NCBI GenBank assembly: GCA_013177995.1
Contig: JABLXN010000003.1
Location: forward strand, 1-64,000
DNA from: Brevinematales bacterium
GTDB taxonomy: Bacteria > Spirochaetota > Brevinematia > Brevinematales > Thermospiraceae
Direction: 5' to 3'
DNA length: 64,000 bases
The translations under genes and the position numbers were made by a program. Shown in pieces: positions 1 to 8,895 of this stretch. Under the pieces are notes generated by a model. That model saw only the letters and a list, made by a program, of their open reading frames with translations, did no database searches and was not told the DNA's origin. Position 1 is the first letter of the stretch; each line of letters opens with the position of its first letter.

Positions 1-127
1 CAAAGGTGAGGAGATAGCCCGTTATCCATGGAAAGAAAAAGTTGAAAATTCCACCAGGTAGAGGTACACTTATGAGGTATTCAGTTTCTATGTGGAAATA
101 CCCCTTCTGTTAATGTGTGGAACGACA
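1..127. repeat. Right-hand end of a large-repeat copy (partial)
   Basis: The 12 bases at 116-127 (TGTGGAACGACA) are identical to the right boundary of the 51866-52708 repeat. The stretch at about 76-97 (AGGTATTCAGTTTC then ATGTGGAA) resembles 52680-52702. The rest of 1-75 shows no clear similarity, and any remaining part lies outside the window. No gene is visible here; the short reading frames starting at 115 and 117 have no family features. Confidence 0.45.
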
Positions 128-203
128 AAACAAAAGAAAATACCCTCTTGAGCATATTTTTCCTAATAACCTTCTCCCTGAAACCCCTTTTCATAATAAA
201 CAT

Positions 204-232
204 TTGCCAAAAACAAAAAAAGTATGTATACT
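204..232 (+). promoter_or_regulatory. Promoter for the Mrp gene
   Basis: TTGCCA at 204-209 and TATACT at 227-232 are separated by 17 bp and lie 27 bp before the start codon. Spacing and hexamers match a sigma-70-type promoter. Confidence 0.6.
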
Positions 233-259
233 ATACCAAGAACACAAAAGGAGTACTCC

Positions 260-1027
260 ATGTCAAACTCTTCTCAACCAAAGGGAAATATCAAACACGT
301 GATAGGCGTCATGAGCGGAAAAGGTGGAGTGGGAAAATCAACGGTGAGTTATCTTTTAGCCACCGCTCTCAAACTCAAGGGATACAGGGTAGGCGTTCTT
401 GATGCTGATCTGACGGGAGCAAGTATTCCCCGTCTTTTCAATCTCAAAAGAGGCGCCATCCAGACTGAGGGAAACTTCCTCCTTCCCTTTGAAACCCAGC
501 ACGGAATCAAGATAGTATCGATGAACCTCATTCTCCAGGAGGAAACCCAGCCCCTCATCTGGCGCGCCCCTCTTCTCAATCAGGCTGTGGTCCAGTTCTG
601 GGAACAGGTTGTGTGGGGGGATCTGGATTACCTTGTAGTGGACCTCCCCCCGGGAACAGCGGATATTGTTCTCACCGTGATGCAAAAGATCCCTCTCTCC
701 GGGCTTGTGGTGGTCACTACCCCTCACGACGTTGTCTCCATGGTGGTCTCAAAATCCATTGCTATGGCACAGGCTATGCATGTTCCCATCATTGGCCTGG
801 TAGAGAACATGAGTTATTTCGTATGTCCTCACTGTGGCAAGCCCATTGATCTGCTCTCAAGCGACAGTTCTCTCTCTGATATGATTGTTCTTGCCAAAAT
901 TCCGATGATACCGGCCATAGCCCGTATCTCCACAGATGGACTCAATGTTGGGGACGAAACCATAGGCACCCTTCTCATCTCCTTAGCCGACAACACCATA
1001 AAACGTATTGAAGAGGTAAAGGCATGA
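260..1027 (+). CDS. Mrp/NBP35-family iron-sulfur carrier ATPase
   Basis: Cytosolic P-loop ATPase of the Mrp/ApbC/NBP35 group, which by family knowledge carries and delivers iron-sulfur clusters to apoproteins. Length 255 aa. Visible features are the deviant Walker A GKGGVGKST at residues 20-28, the DADLTGASIPRLF switch region near 49-60, DLPPGT at 128-133, and a CPHC pair at 189-192 expected to hold the bridging cluster between two subunits. An upstream in-frame start at 224 exists, but ATG 260 is preceded by AAAAGGAG at a good distance and gives the usual N-terminus. It overlaps the next gene by 4 bases (ATGA), so the two are probably co-translated. The family is certain; the exact client proteins are not. 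Confidence 0.92.
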   Translation: MSNSSQPKGNIKHVIGVMSGKGGVGKSTVSYLLATALKLKGYRVGVLDADLTGASIPRLFNLKRGAIQTEGNFLLPFETQHGIKIVSMNLILQEETQPLIWRAPLLNQAVVQFWEQVVWGDLDYLVVDLPPGTADIVLTVMQKIPLSGLVVVTTPHDVVSMVVSKSIAMAQAMHVPIIGLVENMSYFVCPHCGKPIDLLSSDSSLSDMIVLAKIPMIPAIARISTDGLNVGDETIGTLLISLADNTIKRIEEVKA

Positions 1028-1350
1028 TCATCACTCACAATAGCGTGGAAAGACGCTTTGAGGGAAGTAGCGAAGGAAAAGACTTTTTTGTAGAGTATGA
1101 TTTTTCCCCCGATGGAGAAATCCTCATCACCCATACCTATGTCCATCCAGATCTTCGTGGGCACGGAATTGCCGCTCATCTTTTAGAAAACCTTTCAAAA
1201 TGGGCGGAAGAACAACAAAAAAGGGTTATCCCCATTTGTTCGTATGCTGTCGTTTTTTATAAAAGGCACAGAGAATACCAGCACCTTCTCAAAAACGAAG
1301 ACACACTTTCAACACCCGGTTCCTGTGCCATTCCCCGTAAAAAGCACTGA
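1024..1350 (+). CDS. Small GNAT-fold acetyltransferase (YjdJ/Gcn5-like)
   Basis: A 108-aa protein of the short GNAT-like family (the N-acetyltransferase-like domain typified by E. coli YjdJ). The acetyl-CoA-binding signature is visible as VHPDLRGHGIAAHLL at about residues 40-55, followed by a helix and the ICSYAVVFYKRH segment that is typical of this group. It starts inside the last codon of the Mrp gene (ATGA overlap), which suggests joint expression. The substrate is unknown, and many members of this small family have no assigned reaction. The C-terminal 20 residues look unstructured. Confidence 0.8.
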   Translation: MIITHNSVERRFEGSSEGKDFFVEYDFSPDGEILITHTYVHPDLRGHGIAAHLLENLSKWAEEQQKRVIPICSYAVVFYKRHREYQHLLKNEDTLSTPGSCAIPRKKH

Positions 1351-1375
1351 TGTTCTCATCAAGCCCCAACGCTTT

Positions 1376-2176
1376 TTATCTCTCTTCTATGAGATTCACT
1401 GTTGAAAGAATCTCAAGCATCTTCTCGTGAACAAGCCCATTGGTGGCCACAATATGCTTGTCAAAGGGGGTAAACTCTCCACCCCTGTAGTTAGTCACCC
1501 TTCCACCTGCCTCCTTCACAAGAAGCATTCCTGCGGCTGTATCCCAGGGCTTGAGATTCTCTTCGTAGAAGGCCTCAAAACGCCCACAGGCCACATAGGC
1601 AAGATCCATTCCCGCTGAACCAAGACGACGAAACCCCTCAAAATCCCTCACTAACGCAGGAAGTGGTTTCATCACCTCTTCTATCCTGCCCTCCCGTTCA
1701 TAGGGAAACCCTGTCACCACTAACGCCTTCCCAATATCGCCGATGGGAGATACCCGAACAGGTTTCCCATTGAGAAATGCCCCCTGTCCCTTGACCGCCC
1801 AGAAGGTTTCATTCAAAATCGGATTGTAGATAACCCCCACCACTACTTCCTTTGAAACCTCAAGCCCGATCGACACACACACAAAGGGAATCTGGTGAGT
1901 GAAATTCACCGTCCCATCAAGTGGATCGACAATCCAGCGCAAATCCGCTTCCCCTTCCCTTGAAAGCATCTCCTCTGTGAGAACGGATGCCTCAGGAAAC
2001 CACCGTACAAGCGTCTCCACAATAACCTCTTCCGCACGCCTATCATACTCCGTCACCGGATCAGCAAACCGCTTGAATTGAATCTCCTTGGGAAGAGAAA
2101 ACCCCTCTTTGATAACCTTGCCCCCGAGCCATGCTGCCTTCAGGGCTACTTTGAGCGCCTGATTATAATCTTTCAT
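1376..2176 (-). CDS. Inositol monophosphatase family protein
   Basis: A 266-aa metal-dependent sugar or inositol phosphatase of the IMPase/SuhB/CysQ family. The metal-binding signature WIVDPLDGTVNFTH lies near residues 84-97 and the C-terminal WDTAAGMLL near 208-216; acidic metal ligands also precede the first motif. The start chosen is ATG 2176, which gives a normal N-terminus and overlaps the end of the upstream fusion gene by 14 bases; a longer frame back to 2266 would extend far into that gene. AAGGGA precedes this start. Translation is probably coupled to the ATP-grasp/oxidase gene. The substrate (inositol-1-phosphate, a nucleotide 3'-phosphate, fructose bisphosphate) cannot be read from the sequence. 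Confidence 0.88.
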   Translation of the reverse strand: MKDYNQALKVALKAAWLGGKVIKEGFSLPKEIQFKRFADPVTEYDRRAEEVIVETLVRWFPEASVLTEEMLSREGEADLRWIVDPLDGTVNFTHQIPFVCVSIGLEVSKEVVVGVIYNPILNETFWAVKGQGAFLNGKPVRVSPIGDIGKALVVTGFPYEREGRIEEVMKPLPALVRDFEGFRRLGSAGMDLAYVACGRFEAFYEENLKPWDTAAGMLLVKEAGGRVTNYRGGEFTPFDKHIVATNGLVHEKMLEILSTVNLIEER

Positions 2177-4424
2177 AAAGTATGTCCCTTTTCCCTTTGA
2201 TTTTTTCCACAGCATCAACGCCGACCAGGGAAAGAGCCTTGGCAAGTTCGTTTCTGAGAGTATCAAAGTAATACCTCACGCCGGCCACTCCCTGACCCAC
2301 CGCATAGATCATCACCGGTCGGCCAATCATCACCATATCTGCCCCAAGCGCAAGAGCCCTTACCACATCCCATCCACTTCGGATCCCCCCATCTAAGATC
2401 ACAGGAAAATCCCACCCCACAGCCTCCCTCACGACGGGAAGAGCATCCACAGGGGCTATAGTCGCATCACTAACCCTGCCCCCATGATTAGAAACCACAA
2501 TAGCAGCTGCCCCCGCCTCTTGAGCAAGTTTTGCGTCCACAGGAGAAAGGATACCCTTGAGAATAAAGGGAACCTTCACCACCCCTATCAGGTCGGCGAG
2601 TTCTTCGACACTTTTCGTCACCGTCGATTGCTTTTTCATCTCCATGGTCACAAAAGAAGCGGCGTCAATATCCATACCCACAGCCACAGCCCCGGCCTCT
2701 TCTGCAGCCAAAAGCCTCTCCACAATCATCCCCCTGTCCATCCGGGGCTTAAAAAACGGAATAGCAAGCCCAAAATTCTCCAGAATCACCTTTATCCCAA
2801 TCCGGTATTTGGTGGGCGTTGCCCCATCACCAACCGTTCCTAAAAGTCCCGCGTGATTGGCCCCCTTCACCATAGCCCGTGCTAACTCGAGTTCAGAGAT
2901 AGCCCCTCCGAGATTCGTAATAGCCCCTGTAATGGGAGAAGGCAAGACGGGCATAGAAAGAGAGAAACCAAAAAGAGAGGTTTCAAGAGAAACCATGGTT
3001 GCCTGATGAATATACGAAGGTATCACATCCCAGCGGCGAAGTCTCTCCACGGCACGGGTAAATCCTGTCCCAAGACCCACACCACCTACCCCTGGAACCA
3101 TCCCGCGACATTTCACCCCATCGCAATCCTGACAAACAAAACACCGCCCATTGAAACGAGTTCTTGCCCTCTCCAGAAGAACAGAAACATTGATACTTTC
3201 TTCTTCCGTGGGCCGAGTCTTCACTTCTATGGCACGAACGGCCTGATGAGAAGCATGAAGAGCCTCTTGATAGGTAGGAGCACAAACAATCACATGCCCA
3301 GCTTTATCAAGATTATTTTGTGGTTCGCGGATCCTGTCCCCTATCTTCACATCAACAAAAACATCCTTCACATACGGAAGAGAAAGGGCTTTTTCCACCC
3401 CTGCAATCTTTTCCACCACCCCCGGCGAAGGAATGATCGCCCTTTCAATAGAAACATAGTCCCGTTTTGGTTTCACATCCCCTATCCCCATCCCTAAATG
3501 AATGCGCAGAATATTTTCCATGAGATCGATACCGGTGGCATAAGGATAGGTATGCGTTGACATGAATCCACCAGAAAGACGAGCCGCAATCTCTCCTACA
3601 AAACTCCCCGTTGGTGTTACCTTGATATCCCCCTTGGCCGCCCCCAACGTGATCCCAAGAGCCTTCACCCCTCGCTGAAAAACCTCAAGCCCTGAAAGAA
3701 TCACCTCCTGGGGCATTTGCGAAGGAAGAATATGCCCTGTCTCCACAAAATAGGGGGCATATTCAATAATCCGATCCGCTACCCCTGTGATAAAAATCTC
3801 CCCCTCTACCACCAAAGCATCTATGCTCAATTCCACCCCATCAATATACTGTTCTATCAAGATACGACCACTTCTTGCATAACGAAAGGCTAAATCACAT
3901 GCTTCCTTCAAATCCTCAAGGGTGGAAACACGCCGGACCCCCCTCGCACCCATATTATCCACCGGCTTGACCACACAATCCCCACCCAACCTCTCAAACA
4001 CCTCTAAAGCCTTAGCATAACTTTCCACCATCTCAAAATCAGGAACTGGAACCCTCGCCTGCCGAAGAGTCTGCCGCATGAGATGCTTATCCGTTGCCCG
4101 ACGGGCCACCTCCGGATCAATACCTGGCACTCCAAGCTTTTGGGCACTCAAAGCCACGGTATAAGAAGCATCTGTTCCCACAGTAAGCACGGCATGAAGA
4201 GGATGTTTTTCCCGACTGACCTGAACAAGGGCTTCTGAGACCACCTCTGCATCAAGAGTACTGGCCGGCACGTAGGTACTTGCCTCTTTCACCCCGGGAG
4301 CCTCTGGGTTCCGATCCACCACTACCACGTAGGCACCCAAGTCTTTTGCCCGACGAATCACCGGGAGTTGAAGCACCCCTCCTCCAATAATCGCTACCCC
4401 CTTTCCCTTGAAAAGATCTCCCAT
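2163..4424 (-). CDS. ATP-grasp domain fused to FMN-dependent alpha-hydroxy-acid oxidase-like domain
   Basis: A 753-aa two-part protein. Residues about 8-400 form a carbamoyl-phosphate-synthase-like ATP-grasp ligase: nucleotide-fold start AIIGGGVLQLPVIRRAKDLG, VVKPVDNMGARGV near 151-163 as the ATP-gripping lysine loop, and FVGEIAARLSGG near 275-286. Residues about 428-753 form a TIM-barrel FMN oxidase of the lactate oxidase/glycolate oxidase group. They show VVSNHGGR and DGGIRSGWDVVRALALGADMV, the usual FMN-phosphate segment. The junction carries four cysteines (428, 431, 434, 439) before GMVPGVGGVG. A Cys-rich N-terminus of this type is known from stand-alone anaerobe members, and a metal or cluster site is an inference. 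The start has a GAGGAG ribosome site. The substrate is unknown; the neighbouring phosphatase suggests a small phosphorylated or hydroxylated metabolite. Confidence 0.85.
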   Translation of the reverse strand: MGDLFKGKGVAIIGGGVLQLPVIRRAKDLGAYVVVVDRNPEAPGVKEASTYVPASTLDAEVVSEALVQVSREKHPLHAVLTVGTDASYTVALSAQKLGVPGIDPEVARRATDKHLMRQTLRQARVPVPDFEMVESYAKALEVFERLGGDCVVKPVDNMGARGVRRVSTLEDLKEACDLAFRYARSGRILIEQYIDGVELSIDALVVEGEIFITGVADRIIEYAPYFVETGHILPSQMPQEVILSGLEVFQRGVKALGITLGAAKGDIKVTPTGSFVGEIAARLSGGFMSTHTYPYATGIDLMENILRIHLGMGIGDVKPKRDYVSIERAIIPSPGVVEKIAGVEKALSLPYVKDVFVDVKIGDRIREPQNNLDKAGHVIVCAPTYQEALHASHQAVRAIEVKTRPTEEESINVSVLLERARTRFNGRCFVCQDCDGVKCRGMVPGVGGVGLGTGFTRAVERLRRWDVIPSYIHQATMVSLETSLFGFSLSMPVLPSPITGAITNLGGAISELELARAMVKGANHAGLLGTVGDGATPTKYRIGIKVILENFGLAIPFFKPRMDRGMIVERLLAAEEAGAVAVGMDIDAASFVTMEMKKQSTVTKSVEELADLIGVVKVPFILKGILSPVDAKLAQEAGAAAIVVSNHGGRVSDATIAPVDALPVVREAVGWDFPVILDGGIRSGWDVVRALALGADMVMIGRPVMIYAVGQGVAGVRYYFDTLRNELAKALSLVGVDAVEKIKGKRDILYERL

Positions 4425-4447
4425 TTTTCTCCTCTTGTCTATAATAC

Positions 4448-4480
4448 AAAAAAGGCACGGAATAGCCCATGCCTTTTTTT
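4448..4480 (-). terminator. Rho-independent terminator of the SpoIIE-STAS operon
   Basis: Arms AAAAAAGGCA (4448-4457) and TGCCTTTTTT (4470-4479) are complementary with a 12-base loop. The run of T on either strand makes it usable in both directions. It lies just after the STAS gene on the minus strand and just before the ATP-grasp gene, so it separates the two units. Confidence 0.75.
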
Positions 4481-4521
4481 CATCTCAAAAAGAAAGCCTC
4501 AGGGAATGAAAAATCACCCGC

Positions 4522-4857
4522 TTATTTGAAAGCGGCGAGGGCATCTGCTTCGCTATCGTAGATCTCAAAGAAACTGGTAAGCTTGGTGAGTTCGAAGACC
4601 TTCCGTACAGAGGCATACACATTGATAAGCTTCATGGCGCCCCCTACCTTCTTCAAATTAGACAAACTGGAGATCAATACCCCAATACCGGAACTATCAA
4701 TGTAGCTCACCTTGTCTAAATTGATGATGATATTGACCTTGCCCTTATTGATCTCATCCTTGATCTTCTCCTTGATCTCAGGAGCATTGTACAGGTCAAT
4801 CTCACCCTTGATGTCAAAAATAACCACATCCCCTGTTTCTCTGCGGTTTATCTCCAT
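4522..4857 (-). CDS. STAS-domain anti-sigma-factor antagonist
   Basis: A 111-aa single-domain STAS protein of the SpoIIAA/RsbV type. By family knowledge these bind an anti-sigma kinase when unphosphorylated and are switched by a SpoIIE/RsbU phosphatase. The phosphorylation loop DSSGIGVLIS is intact at about residues 56-65. ATG 4857 is preceded by GGAGGAGG; an earlier TTG at 4872 falls on that ribosome site, so it is not used. It lies immediately downstream of the membrane SpoIIE phosphatase, which is the obvious candidate to dephosphorylate it. No partner kinase or sigma factor is in this window. Confidence 0.92.
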   Translation of the reverse strand: MEINRRETGDVVIFDIKGEIDLYNAPEIKEKIKDEINKGKVNIIINLDKVSYIDSSGIGVLISSLSNLKKVGGAMKLINVYASVRKVFELTKLTSFFEIYDSEADALAAFK

Positions 4858-4894
4858 ACCGGCCTCCTCCAATTTTTCTCTCTTATATTATAGC

Positions 4895-6988
4895 CTATTT
4901 TGCTTTCAAAATCAAGAGGGTTTCATCATCATGCTGGGGCGCATTCCCCACAAAGCGATTCACCTCTTCCAGAATCTTGTTGGCAATTTCACGTGCTGAT
5001 TCACGCTTATAGGTACGAATCACATTCTGAAGCCTCTCCATTCCAAATTCTTCATGCTGAAGATTCATAGCCTCGGTAATACCATCCGTATACAGTACGG
5101 CAATATCGCCACTTTCAAGAGTAGTAAAATCCTGCCCATACGTCACTTCTGGCATAATACCCACCGGCATACCCTCGGTATCCAGGAAATGGAAGGTATC
5201 CTCCGAAGCCCGATACAACACAAGAGGACCATGCCCGGCATTGGTATAGTTCATGAGACCCTTTTCCGCATCATAGAGGAGATAAAACCCTGTCGCATAC
5301 CTATCCTCAACAATCTCCTGGGCAATGGTATTATTGAGCCGTTCAAGAATATGCTTTGTTTCCGCATCCAAAGAAGCAATCGTCCTGAGAATACTTCGAA
5401 TCATCACCATGATGAGAGCGGCAGGCACACCCTTTCCCGATACATCAAACATGGTGAGCGCAATCTTATTATTACCAAAATCAATGTAATCATAATAATC
5501 ACCACCCACTCCCTTCGCCGGGATAGAAAACCCGTAGAGTTCATATTTATCAGTATCAGGAAAACTATGGGGAATGAGAGAACTCTGAATCTCTCCTGCC
5601 ACACCTATCTCTTTCTCTGCCTGTTTCTTCTCAAGCACTTCCTGGTACATCTGGATCTGTTGGATGTTAATAGCGGCCTGTTCTGCCAGGGTTTCCACAA
5701 GACTCAGGTCATTGGCAAGAAAAGACCTCGCATCATCAATCACGGTAAGCACACCAAAGACATTGTCTCTTGACTTCAGGGGAACCGCAATAAAAGACGT
5801 CACCATGAGATAGTCCGGTACAGGTTGTACATACCGGCTGGAGCGAACCGCATCCGGAATATAGATAGGCTCTCCCTCTTCAAGCACCTGACCCAAAAGC
5901 CCTTCTCCTACCGCAATCCGTTCCAGTTTGAATTTTTCAATCAGCATGGATTCCGTCACTGTCATGCCATCGCCGACCTTGAAGGGCTTGGTTGGGGGAT
6001 ACACCCCACTGACATACTTCACCTGCAGCCTGTTGGTCACCGGATCCTTGAGGAGAATAGCCCCACCACGAGCATTGGTACCCCTCACAGCCGCATCCAC
6101 AATACGCTTGATCACTACATCCAGTTCCAGTTCTCCAGAACCCACCACCGCACTGATGTCACGCATGAGTTGGATAATAATATCCTTTTCCTTGTCAAGG
6201 TTTTCTACCTTGGCTTCAAGACCTGCCACAAACTCTCTCTGAACCCCAAAGGAAAATACCGCCATGGCTATCACGCCAACCCAGGAAAGCACAAGCCATC
6301 CCGGCATCTGATAAAAAGCCACTAACATCGAGAAAAGATGGAAGAGCATCTCCTCCACAATATAGGCAAGAAGAAGCGGACGATAGCGATAGATGGGTTT
6401 GAGAAGGTCAATCGTATAACCATAGATAGAACCAAGGCTGAGCCACATCCAGATAAGAAGTCCCACCCGCCAGAGAGAGAGAAACGCTCTCCCCGCAAAC
6501 CCGAGAAAAAACCTATCCAAAAACTCACTTTCGAGACTGAAGCCCTGACGTGCCTGACTCAAGCCAATCACAAGAAGACCAAGAAGCGATAGCACAAGAA
6601 GAACAATCTGAGTAGTGAAGAAAATTCGTATTGCCTTGGTTTTTTTCCGTTCTGCTTCCCTCTTTTCAAGAATAAAAAACCTCGCCACAAACACGACAAC
6701 ACCTGTTTCAAACACATGCCAGAGAAGATATCGCCAATTGTAAAAGTTCACATAGGCTGGATTAGGAACGGTCTGTTCGATATTTGAAATACCCACCTGC
6801 TGTTTCACAAACTCAATATCAAGAAACCCTATCACACTATACAAAAGGGACTTGACAAAAACAAAGGTAAAAAACCAGAAAAGAAACTGGAATAGTCGCT
6901 CTTTGTAGCTTCGTGCCTGAACCGCCATGACAAGCGCAAAGAAAAAGGCAATAACCAGCGGTACCCCAAAGTAGAGATCAAGCTGCAT
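4895..6988 (-). CDS. Membrane GAF-SpoIIE (PP2C-type) serine phosphatase
   Basis: A 697-aa sensor phosphatase. Residues 1 to about 260 contain roughly seven hydrophobic segments (start QLDLYFGVPLVIAFFFALVM). A short coiled coil follows, then a GAF domain at about 285-450 and a SpoIIE/PP2C domain at about 480-697. PP2C metal-site motifs are all present: GVGGDYYDY, FDVSGKGVPAALI, NAGHGPLVLY, LYTDGITEA, HDDETLLI. It probably dephosphorylates the STAS protein encoded 37 bases downstream in response to a membrane or small-molecule signal. ATG 6988 has AGGAGG seven bases before it; the in-frame start at 7003 would overlap that ribosome site. The signal it detects is unknown. Confidence 0.92.
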   Translation of the reverse strand: MQLDLYFGVPLVIAFFFALVMAVQARSYKERLFQFLFWFFTFVFVKSLLYSVIGFLDIEFVKQQVGISNIEQTVPNPAYVNFYNWRYLLWHVFETGVVVFVARFFILEKREAERKKTKAIRIFFTTQIVLLVLSLLGLLVIGLSQARQGFSLESEFLDRFFLGFAGRAFLSLWRVGLLIWMWLSLGSIYGYTIDLLKPIYRYRPLLLAYIVEEMLFHLFSMLVAFYQMPGWLVLSWVGVIAMAVFSFGVQREFVAGLEAKVENLDKEKDIIIQLMRDISAVVGSGELELDVVIKRIVDAAVRGTNARGGAILLKDPVTNRLQVKYVSGVYPPTKPFKVGDGMTVTESMLIEKFKLERIAVGEGLLGQVLEEGEPIYIPDAVRSSRYVQPVPDYLMVTSFIAVPLKSRDNVFGVLTVIDDARSFLANDLSLVETLAEQAAINIQQIQMYQEVLEKKQAEKEIGVAGEIQSSLIPHSFPDTDKYELYGFSIPAKGVGGDYYDYIDFGNNKIALTMFDVSGKGVPAALIMVMIRSILRTIASLDAETKHILERLNNTIAQEIVEDRYATGFYLLYDAEKGLMNYTNAGHGPLVLYRASEDTFHFLDTEGMPVGIMPEVTYGQDFTTLESGDIAVLYTDGITEAMNLQHEEFGMERLQNVIRTYKRESAREIANKILEEVNRFVGNAPQHDDETLLILKAK

Positions 6989-7011
6989 GCAAAGCCTCCT
7001 CAAATCTCACC

Positions 7012-8895
7012 CTAATATCCTAAGATAAATTTTAATTTTGTCAAGTCTTTTTCCCCAAAATCTTTTTCACGAATAAAATAAAGCCTCTCTTTTTCATCAT
7101 AATCCAATCGGCTCTCTTTTGCCACCGCTTCCAGAAGACTCTCATTCTCACTCACCTTCTTCACCACCACCCGAAGAAGCGGTTCACCCGTTCGCCGTTC
7201 AAAACCTACCCACCGTTCGCCTATCTTCACTCCCTGGAGCGAACCCGCAGCCAGCAAGTACTGACTTCTGGTTTCTACCCTCTTCAGGAGATAAATATCC
7301 GGAAAAACCTCATCAAGCCAGCTCGCTACTCTCCAGATATTCTCTCCCATATTCTTCTCATCAAAGGGGAAGGTCTTCATCGCTATCGTCGTATTGTTGC
7401 CATCCACAATCTCAACCTGGACGATATCCTGCCCTTTCTTCACCCCAATTCGCACAAAAAAACCCAGTCTTTCTTTCCGAAGAAGGGACAAAAGATCTTT
7501 TGTGCTGTTTGATTGTCGGATATCTCCCCCGGAAAACTTAAATTTACCAAAAAATTTGCTATACTCTAAAAAAACGTTCTGATACACCTCTGCAAGATTG
7601 AGAAAATCACTCTCTACTACGACGTATCCCTGATAGATATGCCTCACAGGTTTATCAATCACCATCTCTTTTCTAGCTATTCGCCACTCATAACGAGAAA
7701 GCTTATCCCTTATCTTCACATCAGAATAAAAACGTTTGAGTACCAGAAGTTCCTCGTAGGCTTCCGCCCACATCCCCTTTTCTTCATAAAAAGACACCAG
7801 ATCAAAACGGGCTTCTTTGAGATAGGGATCGATGCCTATGGCTCGGCGAAGAAGCACAAAATAGCGCTTGAGATCACCGGAGGTTTTTGTTTTCTTTGCC
7901 TTCTCATAGAGTCGCGCGGCTTCAGCCACCCTCTCTTCACTTCCCACTTCCTCATTGACACGAAGATACTCCTGATACCCGAATTCATACAACTCGTATT
8001 TTGGAACCAACTCAAGGGCTTTTTTATAGTAGTCGATAGCGCGACTTTCTTTCATCCGCCCATACGCAAGAGCCATTTTGTAGGCAAGCTCTGCCAAAGA
8101 CTCAGGGGTATGATAGACTCGCTCGTTTTCTAACCACTCATAGTGCTTAATCGCTTCCTTCTCCATTCCAAGGGCAAGATAGGCATCCCCAAGGACTTGT
8201 CTGCCGGAAACAAAATGATCGAAAAGATCCACCGCCCTGCGAAGAACCTCAATGGCCTCTTCATACCTTCCTGCCTGAAAATAAAATTCCCCCAAAGCCA
8301 AATGAGTTTCCCGCCTGCGTGGTTCCATCCGAAGCGCCTTGGCAAACGATGCTTCAGCTTCCCTCATATTCCCTTTCACCTCATAATACTTCCCTAAGGC
8401 AATCACATTCTGCCAGTCCTCAGCATCATACCGTAAGGCCCGCTGAAGGGATTGATACGCAAGGGAAAGCCTATTCTGCCTCAGATAAAGCATACCAAGT
8501 TCTCTATGAGCAGAAGCCATGGCCGGATATTGTTTCAGGATATCCTGATAGACCTTTTCGGCTTTGGTATATTCCTTGAGTTCCCGATAACAGTTCCCCA
8601 TGAGAATACTGCTTTCTGTGTCCTGTCGATTGTAACGCAGAGCCTTCTGCGTCGCCTCCAAGGCCTCTTGATACTGTTCCAGGGCGTAATACACCATCGC
8701 TAAATACCGATACGCATCCCCATAGGAAGGATTGTTTTTCAAAACCGTGCGGATATAATCCAAGGCATCTAAATAGGCTTCCTTCTCATAGGCCTGACGA
8801 CCAAGCGAAAGCCTTTCCACCTCTGAGATCTGCCCCCAGAAAGGCAGAAAAAGCCCAAGACATACGACAAAGAGCACACCTTTTCTCAAACGCAT
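7012..8895 (-). CDS. Secreted TPR-repeat protein
   Basis: A 627-aa protein with an N-terminal signal sequence (RLRKGVLFVVCLGLFLPFWG) and about ten TPR units through residue 400, easily seen as repeated A-x-x-YxxG and KAL-x-x-P patterns. The last 220 residues form a separate domain of no family I recognise, including FVRIGVKKGQDIVQVEIVDG and WLDEVFPDIYLLKRVE, which read as mixed beta. It is likely periplasmic and may be a scaffold for the operon's signalling proteins. The start codon overlaps the stop of the DUF2225 gene (TGATG), so translation is coupled; an adjacent GTG at 8898 is also possible. The TPR assignment is firm, the role is not. Confidence 0.82.
   Translation of the reverse strand: MRLRKGVLFVVCLGLFLPFWGQISEVERLSLGRQAYEKEAYLDALDYIRTVLKNNPSYGDAYRYLAMVYYALEQYQEALEATQKALRYNRQDTESSILMGNCYRELKEYTKAEKVYQDILKQYPAMASAHRELGMLYLRQNRLSLAYQSLQRALRYDAEDWQNVIALGKYYEVKGNMREAEASFAKALRMEPRRRETHLALGEFYFQAGRYEEAIEVLRRAVDLFDHFVSGRQVLGDAYLALGMEKEAIKHYEWLENERVYHTPESLAELAYKMALAYGRMKESRAIDYYKKALELVPKYELYEFGYQEYLRVNEEVGSEERVAEAARLYEKAKKTKTSGDLKRYFVLLRRAIGIDPYLKEARFDLVSFYEEKGMWAEAYEELLVLKRFYSDVKIRDKLSRYEWRIARKEMVIDKPVRHIYQGYVVVESDFLNLAEVYQNVFLEYSKFFGKFKFSGGDIRQSNSTKDLLSLLRKERLGFFVRIGVKKGQDIVQVEIVDGNNTTIAMKTFPFDEKNMGENIWRVASWLDEVFPDIYLLKRVETRSQYLLAAGSLQGVKIGERWVGFERRTGEPLLRVVVKKVSENESLLEAVAKESRLDYDEKERLYFIREKDFGEKDLTKLKFILGY

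Noticed and set aside
115-402. 95-aa and 61-aa frames before and across the Mrp start
   Set aside because: They overlap the clearly coding Mrp frame and the promoter, and show no family pattern.
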